DNA of 64,000 nt from Stutzerimonas stutzeri RCH2 (GCF_000327065.1 NC_019936.1:1860001-1924000), one strand, 5' to 3'; positions 8,641-18,164 are shown, counted from the first letter of the stretch. Translations and numbers: made by a program. The notes: a model not told the origin generated them from the letters alone.

Positions 8641-10037
8641 TGGCTGCCAAGATACTTCTCGTGGAAGACGACCGCGCCCTGCGCGAAGCCTTGGGTATAA
8701 CGCTGGAGCTCGGTGGCTACGCTTACCGTGCCGTTGACAGTGCCGAAGCGGCGTTGAGCGCTCTGCAGCAGGACATGTTCAGTCTGGTTGTCAGTGACGT
8801 GAACATGCCAGGGATGGATGGACACGAGCTGCTTGCCTTGATCCGCAAGCGCTACCCGCAGATCCCGGTTCTGCTGATGACTGCCTTTGGTGCCGTGGCG
8901 CGCGCGGTGGATGCAATGCGCGAAGGGGCCATCGACTATCTCGTCAAGCCGTTCGAGCCGAACACGCTGCTGGAGCTATTGCGTAGGCACATCAATGGCG
9001 CCCTCGACGCTGCCGACGCAGAAGGCCCGGTGGCCTGTGACGCATCTAGCCAGCAGCTGCTGGGCCTTGCCCGGCGCGTAGCGCAAAGCGATTCGACGGT
9101 GCTGATTTTTGGCGAGTCAGGCACGGGCAAGGAAGTACTGGCTCGCTACATCCATCAGCAATCTCCGCGAAGTAAAAGGCCATTTATCGCCATCAACTGC
9201 GCGGCGATCCCGGACAACATGCTCGAGGCGACGCTGTTCGGGCACGAGAAGGGCGCGTTTACCGGAGCGATTGCCAGTCAACCGGGCAAATTCGAGCAGG
9301 CCGATGGCGGCACCTTGCTGCTCGATGAAATCTCCGAAATGCCGCTAGGGTTGCAGGCGAAGTTGTTGCGTGTGCTGCAGGAGCGTGAAGTCGAACGCGT
9401 GGGCGGACGCCGACCTATTACGCTGGATATTCGCGTACTCGCCACCACCAACCGTGACCTCGTCGGCGAGGTAGCAGCAGGCCGCTTCCGTGAGGACTTG
9501 TACTATCGCCTATCGGTGTTCCCCTTGTCGTGGTCTCCGCTACGCCAGCGCCCCGCTGACATTCTGCCGCTGGCCGAACGCTTGCTGGCCAGCCGCGCCA
9601 GAAAGATGCGGCAGGGTTCAGCGCAGCTTTCCGCGGCGGCACAGCGCTGCCTGCTCGGGCATCCCTGGCCGGGAAATGTGCGTGAGCTGGACAATGCCAT
9701 TCAGCGCGCGCTCATTTTGCAGCAGGGCGGGCTGATCCAGCCCGAGGATCTGTGCCTCTCGGGTGTGAGTAACGTTGCCAGCCTGCCGACTCCTGTTGCC
9801 GTCGCGCAGACGCCCTCCGATCTGATCACCGAAGGGCCGCGCGAGTCCTGCTCCGCGCTGGGCGATGACCTGCGGCGGCGCGAGTTTCAGTTGATCATCG
9901 ATACCCTGCGTGCGGAACGCGGGCGACGCAAGGAAACAGCTGATCGTCTGGGCATCAGCGCGCGCACACTGCGCTACAAGCTTGCACAGATGCGCGACGC
10001 CGGGATGGACGTCGAGGCAGCGCTCTATACCAGCTGA
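8640..10037 (+). CDS. fleR: Flagellar response regulator FleR (sigma-54 activator)
   Basis: 465-residue NtrC-type regulator. Receiver domain with phospho-acceptor Asp53 (VVSDVNMPGMDG) and the conserved LVKPFEP lysine; AAA+ domain with [14 protein letters not shown] and TLLLDEISEM; Fis-type HTH at the C-terminus. The ATG at 8640 shares a base with the fleS stop and follows GGGAGG, so the pair is cotranslated. Longer in-frame extensions lie within fleS and were discarded. In most pseudomonads fliE follows fleR; here tpm follows. Confidence 0.96.
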   Translation: MAAKILLVEDDRALREALGITLELGGYAYRAVDSAEAALSALQQDMFSLVVSDVNMPGMDGHELLALIRKRYPQIPVLLMTAFGAVARAVDAMREGAIDYLVKPFEPNTLLELLRRHINGALDAADAEGPVACDASSQQLLGLARRVAQSDSTVLIFGESGTGKEVLARYIHQQSPRSKRPFIAINCAAIPDNMLEATLFGHEKGAFTGAIASQPGKFEQADGGTLLLDEISEMPLGLQAKLLRVLQEREVERVGGRRPITLDIRVLATTNRDLVGEVAAGRFREDLYYRLSVFPLSWSPLRQRPADILPLAERLLASRARKMRQGSAQLSAAAQRCLLGHPWPGNVRELDNAIQRALILQQGGLIQPEDLCLSGVSNVASLPTPVAVAQTPSDLITEGPRESCSALGDDLRRREFQLIIDTLRAERGRRKETADRLGISARTLRYKLAQMRDAGMDVEAALYTS

Positions 10038-10094
10038 CGTGCGCTGTGGCATAGCTCTGATAAGCTGCCGACATCACAGGATGGAGGTTCACAG

Positions 10095-10754
10095 GTGCAC
10101 GAAGGCTTCTGGCAGGAGCGTTGGGCTCGCAACGAGATCGGTTTTCATCTTGACGATGTACACCCCGGTCTTCGTCGTCACTGGCCGCGAATGGCGGTTC
10201 CGGCAGGTGCCACGGTGCTGGTGCCGCTATGTGGCAAGAGTCTGGATCTGGCCTGGCTCGCCGGGCAGGGATATCGGGTGCTGGGCGTCGAGCTGAGTCA
10301 GAAGGCTGTCGAAGCATTTTTCTCCGAACAGCAGCTTGAAGCCGAGGTTTCTCAGGAAGGGGCGTACCGAGTCTATCGCGCTGGCGCGCTGGAAATCCGT
10401 TGTGGCGATTTCTTCGCGCTCAGTGCAGAGGATGTGGCTGCATGCCAAGGGGTCTACGACCGTGCAGCGCTGATAGCCCTGCCACCCGCAATGCGTGAGC
10501 GCTACGCGACCCTGCTGACGGCCATCCTGCCGGCTGGCTGTCAGCAATTGCTGGTCACGCTGGACTACGAACAGACGGAAATGGACGGCCCGCCGTTTGC
10601 TGTCAGCCCGAGCGAAGTGCGCGAGCTGTATGCCGCGGGATGGGATGTCGAGTTGTTGGAGGCAAAGGAGGTGCTGGAGCGCAATCCACGTATGCGTGAG
10701 CGCGGCCTGCAGCGGCTTGAAGAGCAGTTCCACAGATTGCAACGGCGGGGCTAG
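10095..10754 (+). CDS. tpm: Thiopurine S-methyltransferase
   Basis: SAM-dependent methyltransferase (219 aa) of the bacterial TPMT family, which methylates thiopurines and, in pseudomonads, tellurium and selenium oxyanions. The N-terminal signature [14 protein letters not shown] and the SAM-binding segment [19 protein letters not shown] are typical. The GTG at 10095 starts exactly at the family's N-terminus; the ATG at 10081 is in another frame. It stands alone between fleR and a convergent gene. Confidence 0.93.
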   Translation: MHEGFWQERWARNEIGFHLDDVHPGLRRHWPRMAVPAGATVLVPLCGKSLDLAWLAGQGYRVLGVELSQKAVEAFFSEQQLEAEVSQEGAYRVYRAGALEIRCGDFFALSAEDVAACQGVYDRAALIALPPAMRERYATLLTAILPAGCQQLLVTLDYEQTEMDGPPFAVSPSEVRELYAAGWDVELLEAKEVLERNPRMRERGLQRLEEQFHRLQRRG

Positions 10755-10763
10755 CCGCCGTTG
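10740..10763. terminator. Perfect hairpin between convergent genes tpm and DUF2959
   Basis: CAACGGCGG and CCGCCGTTG form a perfect 9-bp stem with a 6-base loop. It overlaps the tpm stop codon and lies just beyond the convergent gene's end. There is no T-run on either side, so it may act as an RNA-stabilising end or a weak bidirectional terminator. Confidence 0.5.
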
Positions 10764-10770
10764 CCCAGGA

Positions 10771-11421
10771 TCAAGATCGGTTGTCCGCCTGTAGACGGCG
10801 AATGAAGGTATCGGCTTCGTCGATGGCGCGCTGCATTTCCGCCATCAGCTGGTCGACGTTGCCTTGCAGCGTCCGGTATTCGCCGTGCAAGGCGCTGATA
10901 GCGCGGGCGTTGAGGTTGTGCTTGAGGAACAGCACCTGGTCCCTGAGCACGCTGAGCACCGGCTCGATGCGCTTTTCCGCGGCCTTCATGCGCTGAAGCA
11001 AGGTGCGGTACTCGGCGCGGGTGCCGCTGAGTTCTTTAGCGCTGGCGGCCTTGAGGCTGGCATTGCTGTATTGCTTGAGCTCGTTTTCCCATTCCTTGAA
11101 TAGCGCGTCGGCTACGTCCTCCACCGCCTCGATGCGAGTTCGAACATCGCGGGCGCTCGCTACGCTGGCTTCGTACTCGCGATTGAGCGCTTCGTAGCGT
11201 TTCTCCAGATCACCGCCCTTGACCTCGACAACGCTGCGATAGCGCTCAAGGGCGTCCTTGAATTGCTGCTTGGCTTCCTGTTGCGAGTCGCGGGCATCCT
11301 CCACTCGGGTCACGAGAATGTCGCGCTTGTGAATGCCAGCCTTCTCCATGGCGGAGTAGTAGGCGCTCTGGCAGCCTGATAATGCGAGCAGAGCGCAGCA
11401 GGCAATTATGAAACGGCGCAT
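10771..11421 (-). CDS. DUF2959 family lipoprotein
   Basis: 216 aa. A signal peptide with lipobox LALSGC (Cys17) is followed by an almost wholly alpha-helical, charged body with coiled-coil character (ARDSQQEAKQQFKDAL, about 45-60). This matches the DUF2959 family of gammaproteobacteria, whose function is not established. Its place beside tpm and htpX is as I recall it from other pseudomonads. Probably tethered to the outer membrane. Confidence 0.85.
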   Translation of the reverse strand: MRRFIIACCALLALSGCQSAYYSAMEKAGIHKRDILVTRVEDARDSQQEAKQQFKDALERYRSVVEVKGGDLEKRYEALNREYEASVASARDVRTRIEAVEDVADALFKEWENELKQYSNASLKAASAKELSGTRAEYRTLLQRMKAAEKRIEPVLSVLRDQVLFLKHNLNARAISALHGEYRTLQGNVDQLMAEMQRAIDEADTFIRRLQADNRS

Positions 11422-11462
11422 GGCGATTCCTTGTATGCGGGTTGAGTCAGCATAGACAAACG

Positions 11463-11489
11463 AAAAGGGCGACTTACGTCGCCCTTTTT
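11463..11489 (-). terminator. Terminator after htpX
   Basis: AAAAGGGCGAC / GTCGCCCTTTTT with a TTAC loop: a perfect stem with A-run and T-run on opposite sides. It lies just past the 3' end of htpX on the minus strand and upstream of the DUF2959 gene, separating the two units. Confidence 0.85.
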
Positions 11490-11503
11490 CTATTCGTAGA
11501 AAC

Positions 11504-12376
11504 TCAGCCGCGCTGGCGCAGGGCTTCGATGCGGTCTTCCAGCGAAGGATGGGTCATGAACAGGCCGGCCATGCCATGCTTCAGCGAGCCGTTGATGCCG
11601 AACGCCTTGAGCGTATCGGGCATGTGCACTGGCAGGCCTTGTTCGGCGCGCAGGCGCTGCAGGGCACCGATCATGGCGCTGGTGCCGGCCAACTGGGCGC
11701 CGGCCTCGTCGGCGCGGTACTCACGTTTGCGCGAGAACCACATGACGATGATGCTGGCGAGGATGCCCAGGACCAGTTCGGCGAAGATCGTCGCGACGAA
11801 GTAGCCGATACCATGGCCGTCCTCGTTCTTGAGAATGGCCTTGTCGACGAAGTTGCCGAAGATTCGCGCGAAGAACATGACGAAGGTGTTCACCACGCCC
11901 TGGATCAGCGCCAGGGTAACCATATCGCCATTGGCCACGTGGCCGATCTCGTGGGCCAGCACCGCACGCACTTCATCCGGGGAGAAGCGCTCGAGTAGGC
12001 CCTGGCTGACGGCTACCAGTGCGTCGTTGCGGTTCCAGCCAGTTGCGAAGGCGTTGGCCTCGTAGGCGGGGAAGATGCCGACCTCGGGCATCTTGATGCC
12101 GGCTTCACGCGACAGTTGCTCCACGGTCTGCAGCAGCCACTGCTCATGCCGGGTGCGCGGCTGACTGATGATCTCCGTGCGGGTGCTCATCTTTGCCATC
12201 CATTTGGAGATGAACAGCGAAATCAACGAACCCGCGAAGCCGAACACTGCGCAGAACACCAGCAAGCTGCCATAGTTCTGGCCGGTGTAGCGATCGACCC
12301 CGAGTAGCTTCAGGGTGATGCTGGCTATGACCAGTACCGCAAAGTTGGTGGCCAGGAACAAGAAAATGCGCATCAT
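11504..12376 (-). CDS. htpX: Protease HtpX (inner-membrane zinc metalloprotease)
   Basis: 290-residue M48-family membrane protease for quality control of misfolded membrane proteins. Two N-terminal membrane helices (about 4-25 and 36-57), zinc motif HEIGH (142-146) with catalytic Glu143, two further hydrophobic stretches (about 155-215), and the REYRADE segment that supplies the third zinc ligand. Length equals the usual HtpX. Flanked by a strong terminator on its 3' side. Confidence 0.96.
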   Translation of the reverse strand: MMRIFLFLATNFAVLVIASITLKLLGVDRYTGQNYGSLLVFCAVFGFAGSLISLFISKWMAKMSTRTEIISQPRTRHEQWLLQTVEQLSREAGIKMPEVGIFPAYEANAFATGWNRNDALVAVSQGLLERFSPDEVRAVLAHEIGHVANGDMVTLALIQGVVNTFVMFFARIFGNFVDKAILKNEDGHGIGYFVATIFAELVLGILASIIVMWFSRKREYRADEAGAQLAGTSAMIGALQRLRAEQGLPVHMPDTLKAFGINGSLKHGMAGLFMTHPSLEDRIEALRQRG

Positions 12377-12464
12377 GTTGCGGCAGACTCCAGGGTAGGA
12401 ATTGAAGAACGATAGGCTATATAAGGTGCGCCCCTGAGCTATTCAACCGAGCGACTATTTCAAG

Positions 12465-12935
12465 CTATGTCGCCTGAGCGGCGAGACTGGAGTGCGGAGG
12501 TGAGTCTGGCTTGTTTTCGAACAGTAGCCGGGCCAGCTGGGCAATGCGCTCGCCATGTCCGCCCTTCAGCGCATCGCGCAGCTGATGGGCAAGGCTGGCC
12601 TGGGTGCGCAGCACGCTAGGTGGCAGGTTGTGGTCACCTGCGATGTGTCCCGGCACGGCGCGCGTCAGGCGAACGAAGCCTTTTTCGGTGAGCACTGCCT
12701 GATCCAAGGCCTGAAACTGAATGGTACTGTCGAAGCGTATATAACCTTCATCGGCCAGCCAGAGCAGCGCGCCGAGACAGCTCTGGTGGCGCTTGGTGGG
12801 AAGGCCGAACTCGTCGGGCTCTTCCCGGCCAATCAGATCCTCGACATACAGCGCAATCTTGCGCGGGAAGGCCTGGTAGAGCATTAGCAGGCCGGCTGCT
12901 GCATCCTTGTAGAAATCGTCGATCTGCAGGTCCAT
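12465..12935 (-). CDS. Conserved hypothetical protein between alaA and htpX
   Basis: 156 aa, soluble, no signal peptide. Residues 20-95 look like a winged-helix-like fold (LGALLWLADEGYIRFDS, then LTEKGFVRL), but no known family is clear. It starts 4 bases after the alaA stop on the same strand, so the two are probably cotranscribed. The same position between the aminotransferase and htpX is, to my recollection, kept in P. aeruginosa. Function unknown. Confidence 0.8.
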   Translation of the reverse strand: MDLQIDDFYKDAAAGLLMLYQAFPRKIALYVEDLIGREEPDEFGLPTKRHQSCLGALLWLADEGYIRFDSTIQFQALDQAVLTEKGFVRLTRAVPGHIAGDHNLPPSVLRTQASLAHQLRDALKGGHGERIAQLARLLFENKPDSPPHSSLAAQAT

Positions 12936-12939
12936 CGGG

Positions 12940-14151
12940 TTACTGCTGATAGGTCTTGAGGAAGTTGCCGATGCGGCCGATGGCCTGTTCCAGATCGTCC
13001 ACGCGGGGCAAGGTGACCACGCGGAAATGATCCGGCCACGGCCAGTTGAACGCGGTGCCCTGAACGATCAGCAGCTTCTCGGAAAGCAGCAGGTCGAGGA
13101 CGAACTTCTCATCGTTGTGGATCGGGCAGATCTTCGGGTCGATCCGAGGAAATGCGTAAAGCGCGCCCATTGGTTTGACGCAGCTGATGCCCGGAATGTC
13201 GTTGAGCAGTTCCCAGGTGCGATTACGCTGCTCGAGCAGGCGACCCGGTGGCAGTACCAGATCGTTGATGCTCTGATATCCACCCAGTGCGGTCTGGATC
13301 GCGTGCTGCGCCGGTACGTTGGCGCACAGGCGCATGTTGGCGAGGATATCCAGGCCTTCGATGTAGCTCTGCGCTTTGTGCTTCGGCCCGGAAATCGCTA
13401 CCCAGCCCGAACGGAAGCCTGCGACGCGATAGGACTTCGACAGCCCGTTGAAGGTCAGGCAGAGCACGTCCGGGGCGAGAGAGGCGGTGGAAATGTGCAC
13501 CGCGTCGTCGTAGAGGATCTTGTCGTAGATCTCGTCAGAAAACAGCACCAGCTTGTGCTGGCGCGCCAGCTCCACCATGCCTTCGAGCACTTCTTTCGGG
13601 TAAACCGCACCGGTCGGGTTGTTCGGATTGATCAGCACCAGGGCTTTGGTGTTCGGCGTGATCTTGGCCTTGATGTCGGCCAGGTCAGGCCACCAGTTGG
13701 CCTGCTCGTCGCAGAGGTAATGCACCGGCTTGCCGCCGGCCAGACTGACCGCAGCGGTCCACAATGGGTAGTCCGGCGCAGGAATCAGCACCTCGTCGCC
13801 GTTGTTCAGCAGGGCCTGCATGGACATCACGATCAGCTCGGACACGCCGTTGCCAAGATAGATGTCTTCGATGCTGACGCCTTCCACCTGCTTCTGCTGG
13901 TAGTACTGCATGATTGCCTTGCGGGCGCTGAACAGACCTTTCGAGTCGCTGTAGCCCTGGGCGGTCGGCAGATTGCGGATCACGTCCTGGAGGATTTCCT
14001 CCGGTGCTTCGAAACCGAACGGCGCCGGGTTGCCGATGTTCAGCTTGAGGATGCGATGGCCTTCCTCTTCCAGGCGTTTGGCGTGCTTGAGCACGGGCCC
14101 ACGGATGTCGTAACAGACATTGGCGAGCTTGTTCGATTTGCTGACCTGCAT
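12940..14151 (-). CDS. alaA: Alanine/glutamate-pyruvate aminotransferase AlaA
   Basis: 403-residue class I PLP aminotransferase of the AlaA/YfbQ type (glutamate + pyruvate to 2-oxoglutarate + alanine). The PLP lysine is in LSKSYRVAGFRSGW, the NPNNPTGAVYP segment binds cofactor and substrate, and the N-terminus (DIRGPVLKHAKRLE) is the one seen in AlaA. Divergent from msrB across a 190-base intergenic region. Confidence 0.93.
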   Translation of the reverse strand: MQVSKSNKLANVCYDIRGPVLKHAKRLEEEGHRILKLNIGNPAPFGFEAPEEILQDVIRNLPTAQGYSDSKGLFSARKAIMQYYQQKQVEGVSIEDIYLGNGVSELIVMSMQALLNNGDEVLIPAPDYPLWTAAVSLAGGKPVHYLCDEQANWWPDLADIKAKITPNTKALVLINPNNPTGAVYPKEVLEGMVELARQHKLVLFSDEIYDKILYDDAVHISTASLAPDVLCLTFNGLSKSYRVAGFRSGWVAISGPKHKAQSYIEGLDILANMRLCANVPAQHAIQTALGGYQSINDLVLPPGRLLEQRNRTWELLNDIPGISCVKPMGALYAFPRIDPKICPIHNDEKFVLDLLLSEKLLIVQGTAFNWPWPDHFRVVTLPRVDDLEQAIGRIGNFLKTYQQ

Positions 14152-14341
14152 GATCCTGAGTGTCCCGAAGTGAAAACGTGCCAGTTCCGGAAATGGCTGG
14201 TCACGTTTGGCATGAACCCGGGCGCCTTGGCAGTCGGAAACCCCGCTGCCAGACTAGGCGTCGAAGAGGGACGCATGATACGTGCGCCCTGACCACCGGA
14301 AAAGGTACAGATCGGCCTTTTTTGAGCTGAGGAGTGTATCG

Positions 14342-14740
14342 ATGGAAAAGTTGGAAAAACCGCTCGACGTCTGGCGCGAGGAGCTCTCCGACGAACAGTT
14401 CCAGATCTGTCGGCTGGGCGCCACCGAGCGCCCCTTCACCGGCAAGTACAACGACGCCAAGACGCCAGGAATCTACCATTGCGCGTGCTGCGACGAGCCG
14501 CTGTTCGATGCGGATGCAAAGTTCGATTCCGGCTGTGGCTGGCCCAGCTATTTTCAGCCGGTCAGCGCTACGGCAATTGCCAGTCTGGATGATTTCAGCC
14601 ACGGCATGCACCGGATCGAGGTGAGATGCGCGCGCTGCGATGCTCATCTTGGTCATGTGTTTCCGGATGGCCCCAAGCCAACCGGATTGCGCTACTGCAT
14701 CAATTCTGCCTCCCTCAATCTGAAGCCGCGCGAGGCCTGA
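14342..14740 (+). CDS. msrB: Peptide methionine-(R)-S-oxide reductase MsrB
   Basis: 132 aa. Repairs methionine-R-sulfoxide. It has two zinc CXXC motifs (CACC near residue 43 and CARC near 98), the GCGWPSY substrate segment and the C-terminal catalytic RYCINS cysteine. GAGGAG precedes the ATG at 14342; an in-frame ATG at 14282 would add unrelated residues. It forms a likely operon with the peroxidase gene 28 bases downstream. Confidence 0.96.
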   Translation: MEKLEKPLDVWREELSDEQFQICRLGATERPFTGKYNDAKTPGIYHCACCDEPLFDADAKFDSGCGWPSYFQPVSATAIASLDDFSHGMHRIEVRCARCDAHLGHVFPDGPKPTGLRYCINSASLNLKPREA

Positions 14741-14768
14741 GTGCCTTGTCGGTCGCCTGGAGCCGCGC

Positions 14769-15251
14769 ATGCACGATCCATTGCTGGACATTCCCTGCGT
14801 CACTATCGAGGGAGAAACGAAGACGCTGGCTGACTTCGGTGCCAAGGCGCTGCTGATAGTGAACACCGCCAGTCAGTGCGGCTTTACTCCGCAGTACAAG
14901 GGGCTTGAGGAACTGTGGCAGCGTTACGGTGAGCGCGGGCTGGTGGTGCTCGGCTTCCCTTGCAATCAGTTCGGGCGGCAGGAACCGGACGGTGAGCAAG
15001 AGATTGCGGCGTTCTGCGAGCGACGCTTCGGGGTCTCCTTTCCGCTGTTCGGCAAGGTTGAAGTCAACGGTAGCGATGCCCATCCCCTGTTCATCGAACT
15101 GAAGAAACGTGCGCCTGGCTTGCTGGGAAGCAAGGCGATCAAGTGGAATTTCACCAAGTTTCTCGTCACCGATCAGGGAAAGACGGTCAGGCGCTATGCC
15201 TCGAGGACCACTCCGCAGGCGCTCGCGGAGGAGATCGAAGCGTTGCTCTGA
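14769..15251 (+). CDS. Glutathione peroxidase family protein
   Basis: 160-residue thioredoxin-fold peroxidase (BsaA/Gpx type) reducing H2O2 and organic peroxides. The catalytic Cys is in NTASQCGFT (about 38), with Gln in GFPCNQFG (about 72) and the WNFTKFL motif (about 128) completing the tetrad. It uses Cys, not selenocysteine, so thioredoxin may be the real donor. Follows msrB in an oxidative-repair pair and is closed by a terminator. Confidence 0.94.
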   Translation: MHDPLLDIPCVTIEGETKTLADFGAKALLIVNTASQCGFTPQYKGLEELWQRYGERGLVVLGFPCNQFGRQEPDGEQEIAAFCERRFGVSFPLFGKVEVNGSDAHPLFIELKKRAPGLLGSKAIKWNFTKFLVTDQGKTVRRYASRTTPQALAEEIEALL

Positions 15252-15296
15252 TGCCGCGATGAAAGCGAGTCGTTCTGCCTGTTCGGCATACTGTTC

Positions 15297-15319
15297 GGCC
15301 CGGTCATGCCGGGCCTTTT
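15297..15319 (+). terminator. Terminator after the peroxidase gene
   Basis: GGCCCGG / CCGGGCC stem with a 5-base loop and TTTTC tail, 45 bases after the gpx stop and just before the next gene's ribosome-binding site. Confidence 0.7.
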
Positions 15320-15336
15320 CGTTTCTGGAGTAAGCA

Positions 15337-16227
15337 ATGGATGTCGAGTTGAAAGCCTTCCTGCTGCGCGCCGAAGATCTGTTGGCGCGCATAGAGCCGC
15401 TGCTGCCGTCCCGGCCGCCCAGCATTGATTGGGAGCGCACGCTGGCCGCACGTTGGCAGCGCGACGCACGCAGCGGCTACCTGGCGCCACTGCAGGTCAG
15501 TCTGGACATGCAGCTGGAAGACCTGATCGGTATTGATCGGCAACGCGATCTGCTCGCGGCGAACACCCGTCAGTTCGTCGACGGGCTGCCCGCCAACCAT
15601 GTGCTGCTCTGGGGGGCGCGTGGCACCGGAAAGTCCTCACTGATTCGCGCCCTGTTGGCCGAGTATGCCGCGAGCGGACTGCGCCTGATCGAAATCGAGC
15701 GTGATCATCTGGCGGATCTGCCGCGAGTGGTGGAACAGCTAGCTGGGCTGCAACAGGCATTCGTGCTGTTCTGTGACGATTTGTCGTTTGAGGCGGGCGA
15801 GGGTGACTATCGAGTGCTCAAGAGCGTGCTCGACGGATCGCTGGAGCGCGCGCCAGAAAACGTTCTGCTGTATGCCACTTCCAATCGGCGGCACCTGGTT
15901 CCCGAGCGCCAGAGCGACAACGAGAACTGGCAGATGGTCGATGGTGAGCTGCACCCGAACGAGGCGGTGGAAGACAAGATTGCCTTGTCCGATCGCTTCG
16001 GGCTTTGGCTTTCGTTCTATCCGTTCACGCAGCAGCACTATCTCAGCGTGGTGCGCCACTGGATCGATTCGCTGGCAGGTAACGCAAAGTTGCAGTGGAG
16101 CTGGGATGAAGCGCTGGAGAAGGATGCGATCCGCTGGGCCAGCGGGCGGGGCAATCGTAACGGCCGTTGTGCCTACCAGTACGCGCGTCAATGGGTAGGC
16201 AAACGTTTGCTGCAAGGGCAGGGTTGA
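15337..16227 (+). CDS. DUF815 family AAA-type ATPase
   Basis: 296 aa. Walker A GARGTGKSS (about 90-98), Walker B FVLFCDDLSFE, and a sensor-like LLYATSNRRHL mark a P-loop ATPase of the DUF815 family, annotated in many proteobacteria without known role. The C-terminal third (RWASGRGNRNGRCAYQYARQW) is the conserved arginine-rich end of the family. No membrane segments. It sits alone between the gpx terminator and the convergent gst gene. Confidence 0.9.
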   Translation: MDVELKAFLLRAEDLLARIEPLLPSRPPSIDWERTLAARWQRDARSGYLAPLQVSLDMQLEDLIGIDRQRDLLAANTRQFVDGLPANHVLLWGARGTGKSSLIRALLAEYAASGLRLIEIERDHLADLPRVVEQLAGLQQAFVLFCDDLSFEAGEGDYRVLKSVLDGSLERAPENVLLYATSNRRHLVPERQSDNENWQMVDGELHPNEAVEDKIALSDRFGLWLSFYPFTQQHYLSVVRHWIDSLAGNAKLQWSWDEALEKDAIRWASGRGNRNGRCAYQYARQWVGKRLLQGQG

Positions 16228-16279
16228 TGTCTCCGGCCCGCTACCCTGAAGCAGCGGGCCGAGTTGTGCTGCTGGACTG

Positions 16280-16957
16280 TCAGGCTGTGACGGGCTTGCC
16301 CATTTCCTTCAGCTTGGCATTCATGCGCTGCTCGTCCGGCAGCAGGCTGGCGACCGAAGGTAGCTCCAGCATGCGTGCGTGGTGGGCGGCCAGGTTGGGC
16401 CAGCGTTGCGCGTCGAGCTGTTCACCACCATGGGCCATGTTGATCAGCTGGCAGGTGATCGCGATGTCAGCCATTGAAAGACTGTCGCCAACGAAGAACT
16501 GCTGCTGGTTGAGTTGCTTCTCCAAATAGTCGAAGTGTGGCGGGAGCTTTTCCTGCATGGCGGCCTTAACGGCTTCTTCGTTACACGGATGGCCGGAGGT
16601 CGGCTTGAGAATGCGATTACGAAAAACGGTAAAAGTGGTCAGTGGGGCCAGTTCGTAGTCTGCGTATTTTTCCAGCCAGCGTACGCGCCCGCGCTCTTGT
16701 GCATTCTTACCGTAAAGGGCTGCCGTTTCGGGATAGGTTTCCTCCAGGTACTGACAGATGACGCTCGAGTCAGCGAGGGTGCAGTCACCATCTTTTAGCG
16801 CAGGGATACGGCCGAGGGGATTGATTTCCAGATACCACTGCGGTGGTGTAAACGGCATAACCGTTTCGAGCCGGTATTCGAGCCCTTTTTCGAGCAGGCA
16901 AAGGCGCACTTTACGCACGAATGGCGAGAGGGGGACGCCAAACACGGTCATTGACAT
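16280..16957 (-). CDS. Glutathione S-transferase family protein
   Basis: 225-residue GST. An N-terminal thioredoxin-like domain (VFGVPLSPFVRKVRLCLLEKG) contains the cis-Pro GSH site (GRIPAL) and the SSVICQYLEE motif; an all-helical C-terminal domain follows, with SMADIAITCQL as the N-capping box. The ATG at 16957 is chosen because GGAG lies 6 bases upstream; an in-frame ATG 33 bases earlier lacks one. Substrate unknown. Probably follows the neighbouring minus-strand hypothetical gene. Confidence 0.9.
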   Translation of the reverse strand: MSMTVFGVPLSPFVRKVRLCLLEKGLEYRLETVMPFTPPQWYLEINPLGRIPALKDGDCTLADSSVICQYLEETYPETAALYGKNAQERGRVRWLEKYADYELAPLTTFTVFRNRILKPTSGHPCNEEAVKAAMQEKLPPHFDYLEKQLNQQQFFVGDSLSMADIAITCQLINMAHGGEQLDAQRWPNLAAHHARMLELPSVASLLPDEQRMNAKLKEMGKPVTA

Positions 16958-17014
16958 ATTGTTCTCCGTGGCGGGTTGTTGCTGGTTCAATCTCGTCGAC
17001 AGGTCTTCGACCCA

Positions 17015-17782
17015 TCAGTACACGTTTTTCTTCTTCCAGAGATCTTCGTCATCGAAAGCTTTCATGCCTTCCGCCAGCTCGCTTGGCTCTTCCGCTTTCG
17101 GCCGCTCATGATTCAGTACCAACGCGTTGGAATGTTCCAATAGCGCTTCCAGCTGCTTGAGCTGCGCCTGGTAAGCAGCAGGTGCGGGTTGCCGGCGGAT
17201 ATGCTGGATGCCTCGCTCGAAGGCAAGGCGCGCGCGCTGGGGTTGGTTTTGTTGCAGCGCGAGTCGGCCCAATCCGGTGAAGTATTCGATATGCAGTATC
17301 GCCAGCATGCGCTGGATGTCCTGCACCCAATGCTTGGCCTCGGTCTGCTTTAGCAGCCCGTCCTTGGCGGCACGAACGATCTGCGCATGGAGATCTTCGA
17401 GCATGAAGCGGCTTTCCTTGGCCTGAGCCTCGGTCAGTATCTGGCGTGGTGGATTGCTTACCTGGATGGCTTCGCCTTTTGCCGCCTCGCTGCGGAGCGT
17501 CTGGATGCGCGCGCTCAGTTTGTCATTGCTTTTGTCCAGCGGCTGGAGGCGCTCGCTGCACGCCAGCTCGAGACGTGTGAGCAGCAGTTTGAGCGCGGGC
17601 GTCATCATCTGGCCCGGTAGGCCGTCGGAGAGGTCGGCGCAGCGTTGGCAGCGATCAGTGAGATCTGCACGCTTGCGCGCTTTTTCCAGATTGCTCTTTT
17701 CGACGATCTGAATGGTGTAGACGATGCTGACCAGGAGAAACACACCGGCCAGTATCAATCCTGTGATCATAAGTGGAGACAC
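17015..17782 (-). CDS. Conserved hypothetical membrane-anchored protein
   Basis: About 255 aa from the GTG at 17782, which has GAGGT 7 bases upstream; an upstream extension would run into the tRNA promoter region. One N-terminal membrane helix (MITGLILAGVFLLVSIVYTI) is followed by a cytoplasmic or periplasmic helical domain with a CQRC pair, coiled-coil stretches and a TPR-like segment (GRLALQQNQPQRARLAFERG). No known function. Linked to gst and tRNA genes as, I believe, in other Pseudomonas. Confidence 0.8.
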   Translation of the reverse strand: MSPLMITGLILAGVFLLVSIVYTIQIVEKSNLEKARKRADLTDRCQRCADLSDGLPGQMMTPALKLLLTRLELACSERLQPLDKSNDKLSARIQTLRSEAAKGEAIQVSNPPRQILTEAQAKESRFMLEDLHAQIVRAAKDGLLKQTEAKHWVQDIQRMLAILHIEYFTGLGRLALQQNQPQRARLAFERGIQHIRRQPAPAAYQAQLKQLEALLEHSNALVLNHERPKAEEPSELAEGMKAFDDEDLWKKKNVY

Positions 17783-17894
17783 TAACCGCACCTCTCGAGC
17801 CGCTGGTTTTTGGCCTGAGTGTAGTGGCTCGGCGGTGTGGCTGATAGGTCTGCTTGCTGTTTGGTTGGCGCGCAAAAAAAATTTCAAACTATGC

Positions 17895-17923
17895 TTGACG
17901 ACGTTCAGGGCGCTCCATAGAAT
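17895..17923 (+). promoter_or_regulatory. Sigma-70 promoter of the tRNA-Glu/tRNA-Gly unit
   Basis: TTGACG (17895-17900), a 17-base spacer, TAGAAT (17918-17923), then a GC-rich discriminator (GCGCGCC), the pattern of stringently controlled stable-RNA promoters. The start would be near 17930, about 65 bases before the first tRNA. Confidence 0.75.
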
Positions 17924-17995
17924 GCGCGCCACTTGCAGCGTGAAGCACTAAGCAGAGCGCTGGAAGCCGGAATGAAGCTGAAGTTTCCGGGCAGC

Positions 17996-18071
17996 GTCCC
18001 CTTCGTCTAGTGGCCTAGGACACCGCCCTTTCACGGCGGTAACAGGGGTTCGAGTCCCCTAGGGGACGCCA
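17996..18071 (+). tRNA. tRNA-Glu (anticodon TTC)
   Basis: 76 bases. Acceptor stem GTCCCCT / AGGGGAC, anticodon stem CCGCC / GGCGG with loop CTTTCAC (anticodon TTC at 18030-18032), T-arm AGGGG-TTCGAGT-CCCCT, discriminator G, and CCA encoded at 18069-18071. Confidence 0.98.
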
Positions 18072-18088
18072 TTTTTGTTGTAAATGAC

Positions 18089-18164
<76 letters not shown>

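Noticed and set aside
13027..14292. A long open reading frame (about 420 codons) on the strand opposite alaA
   Set aside because: It is a codon-bias shadow of a clear aminotransferase gene; the translation shows no fold-like pattern and no ribosome-binding site.
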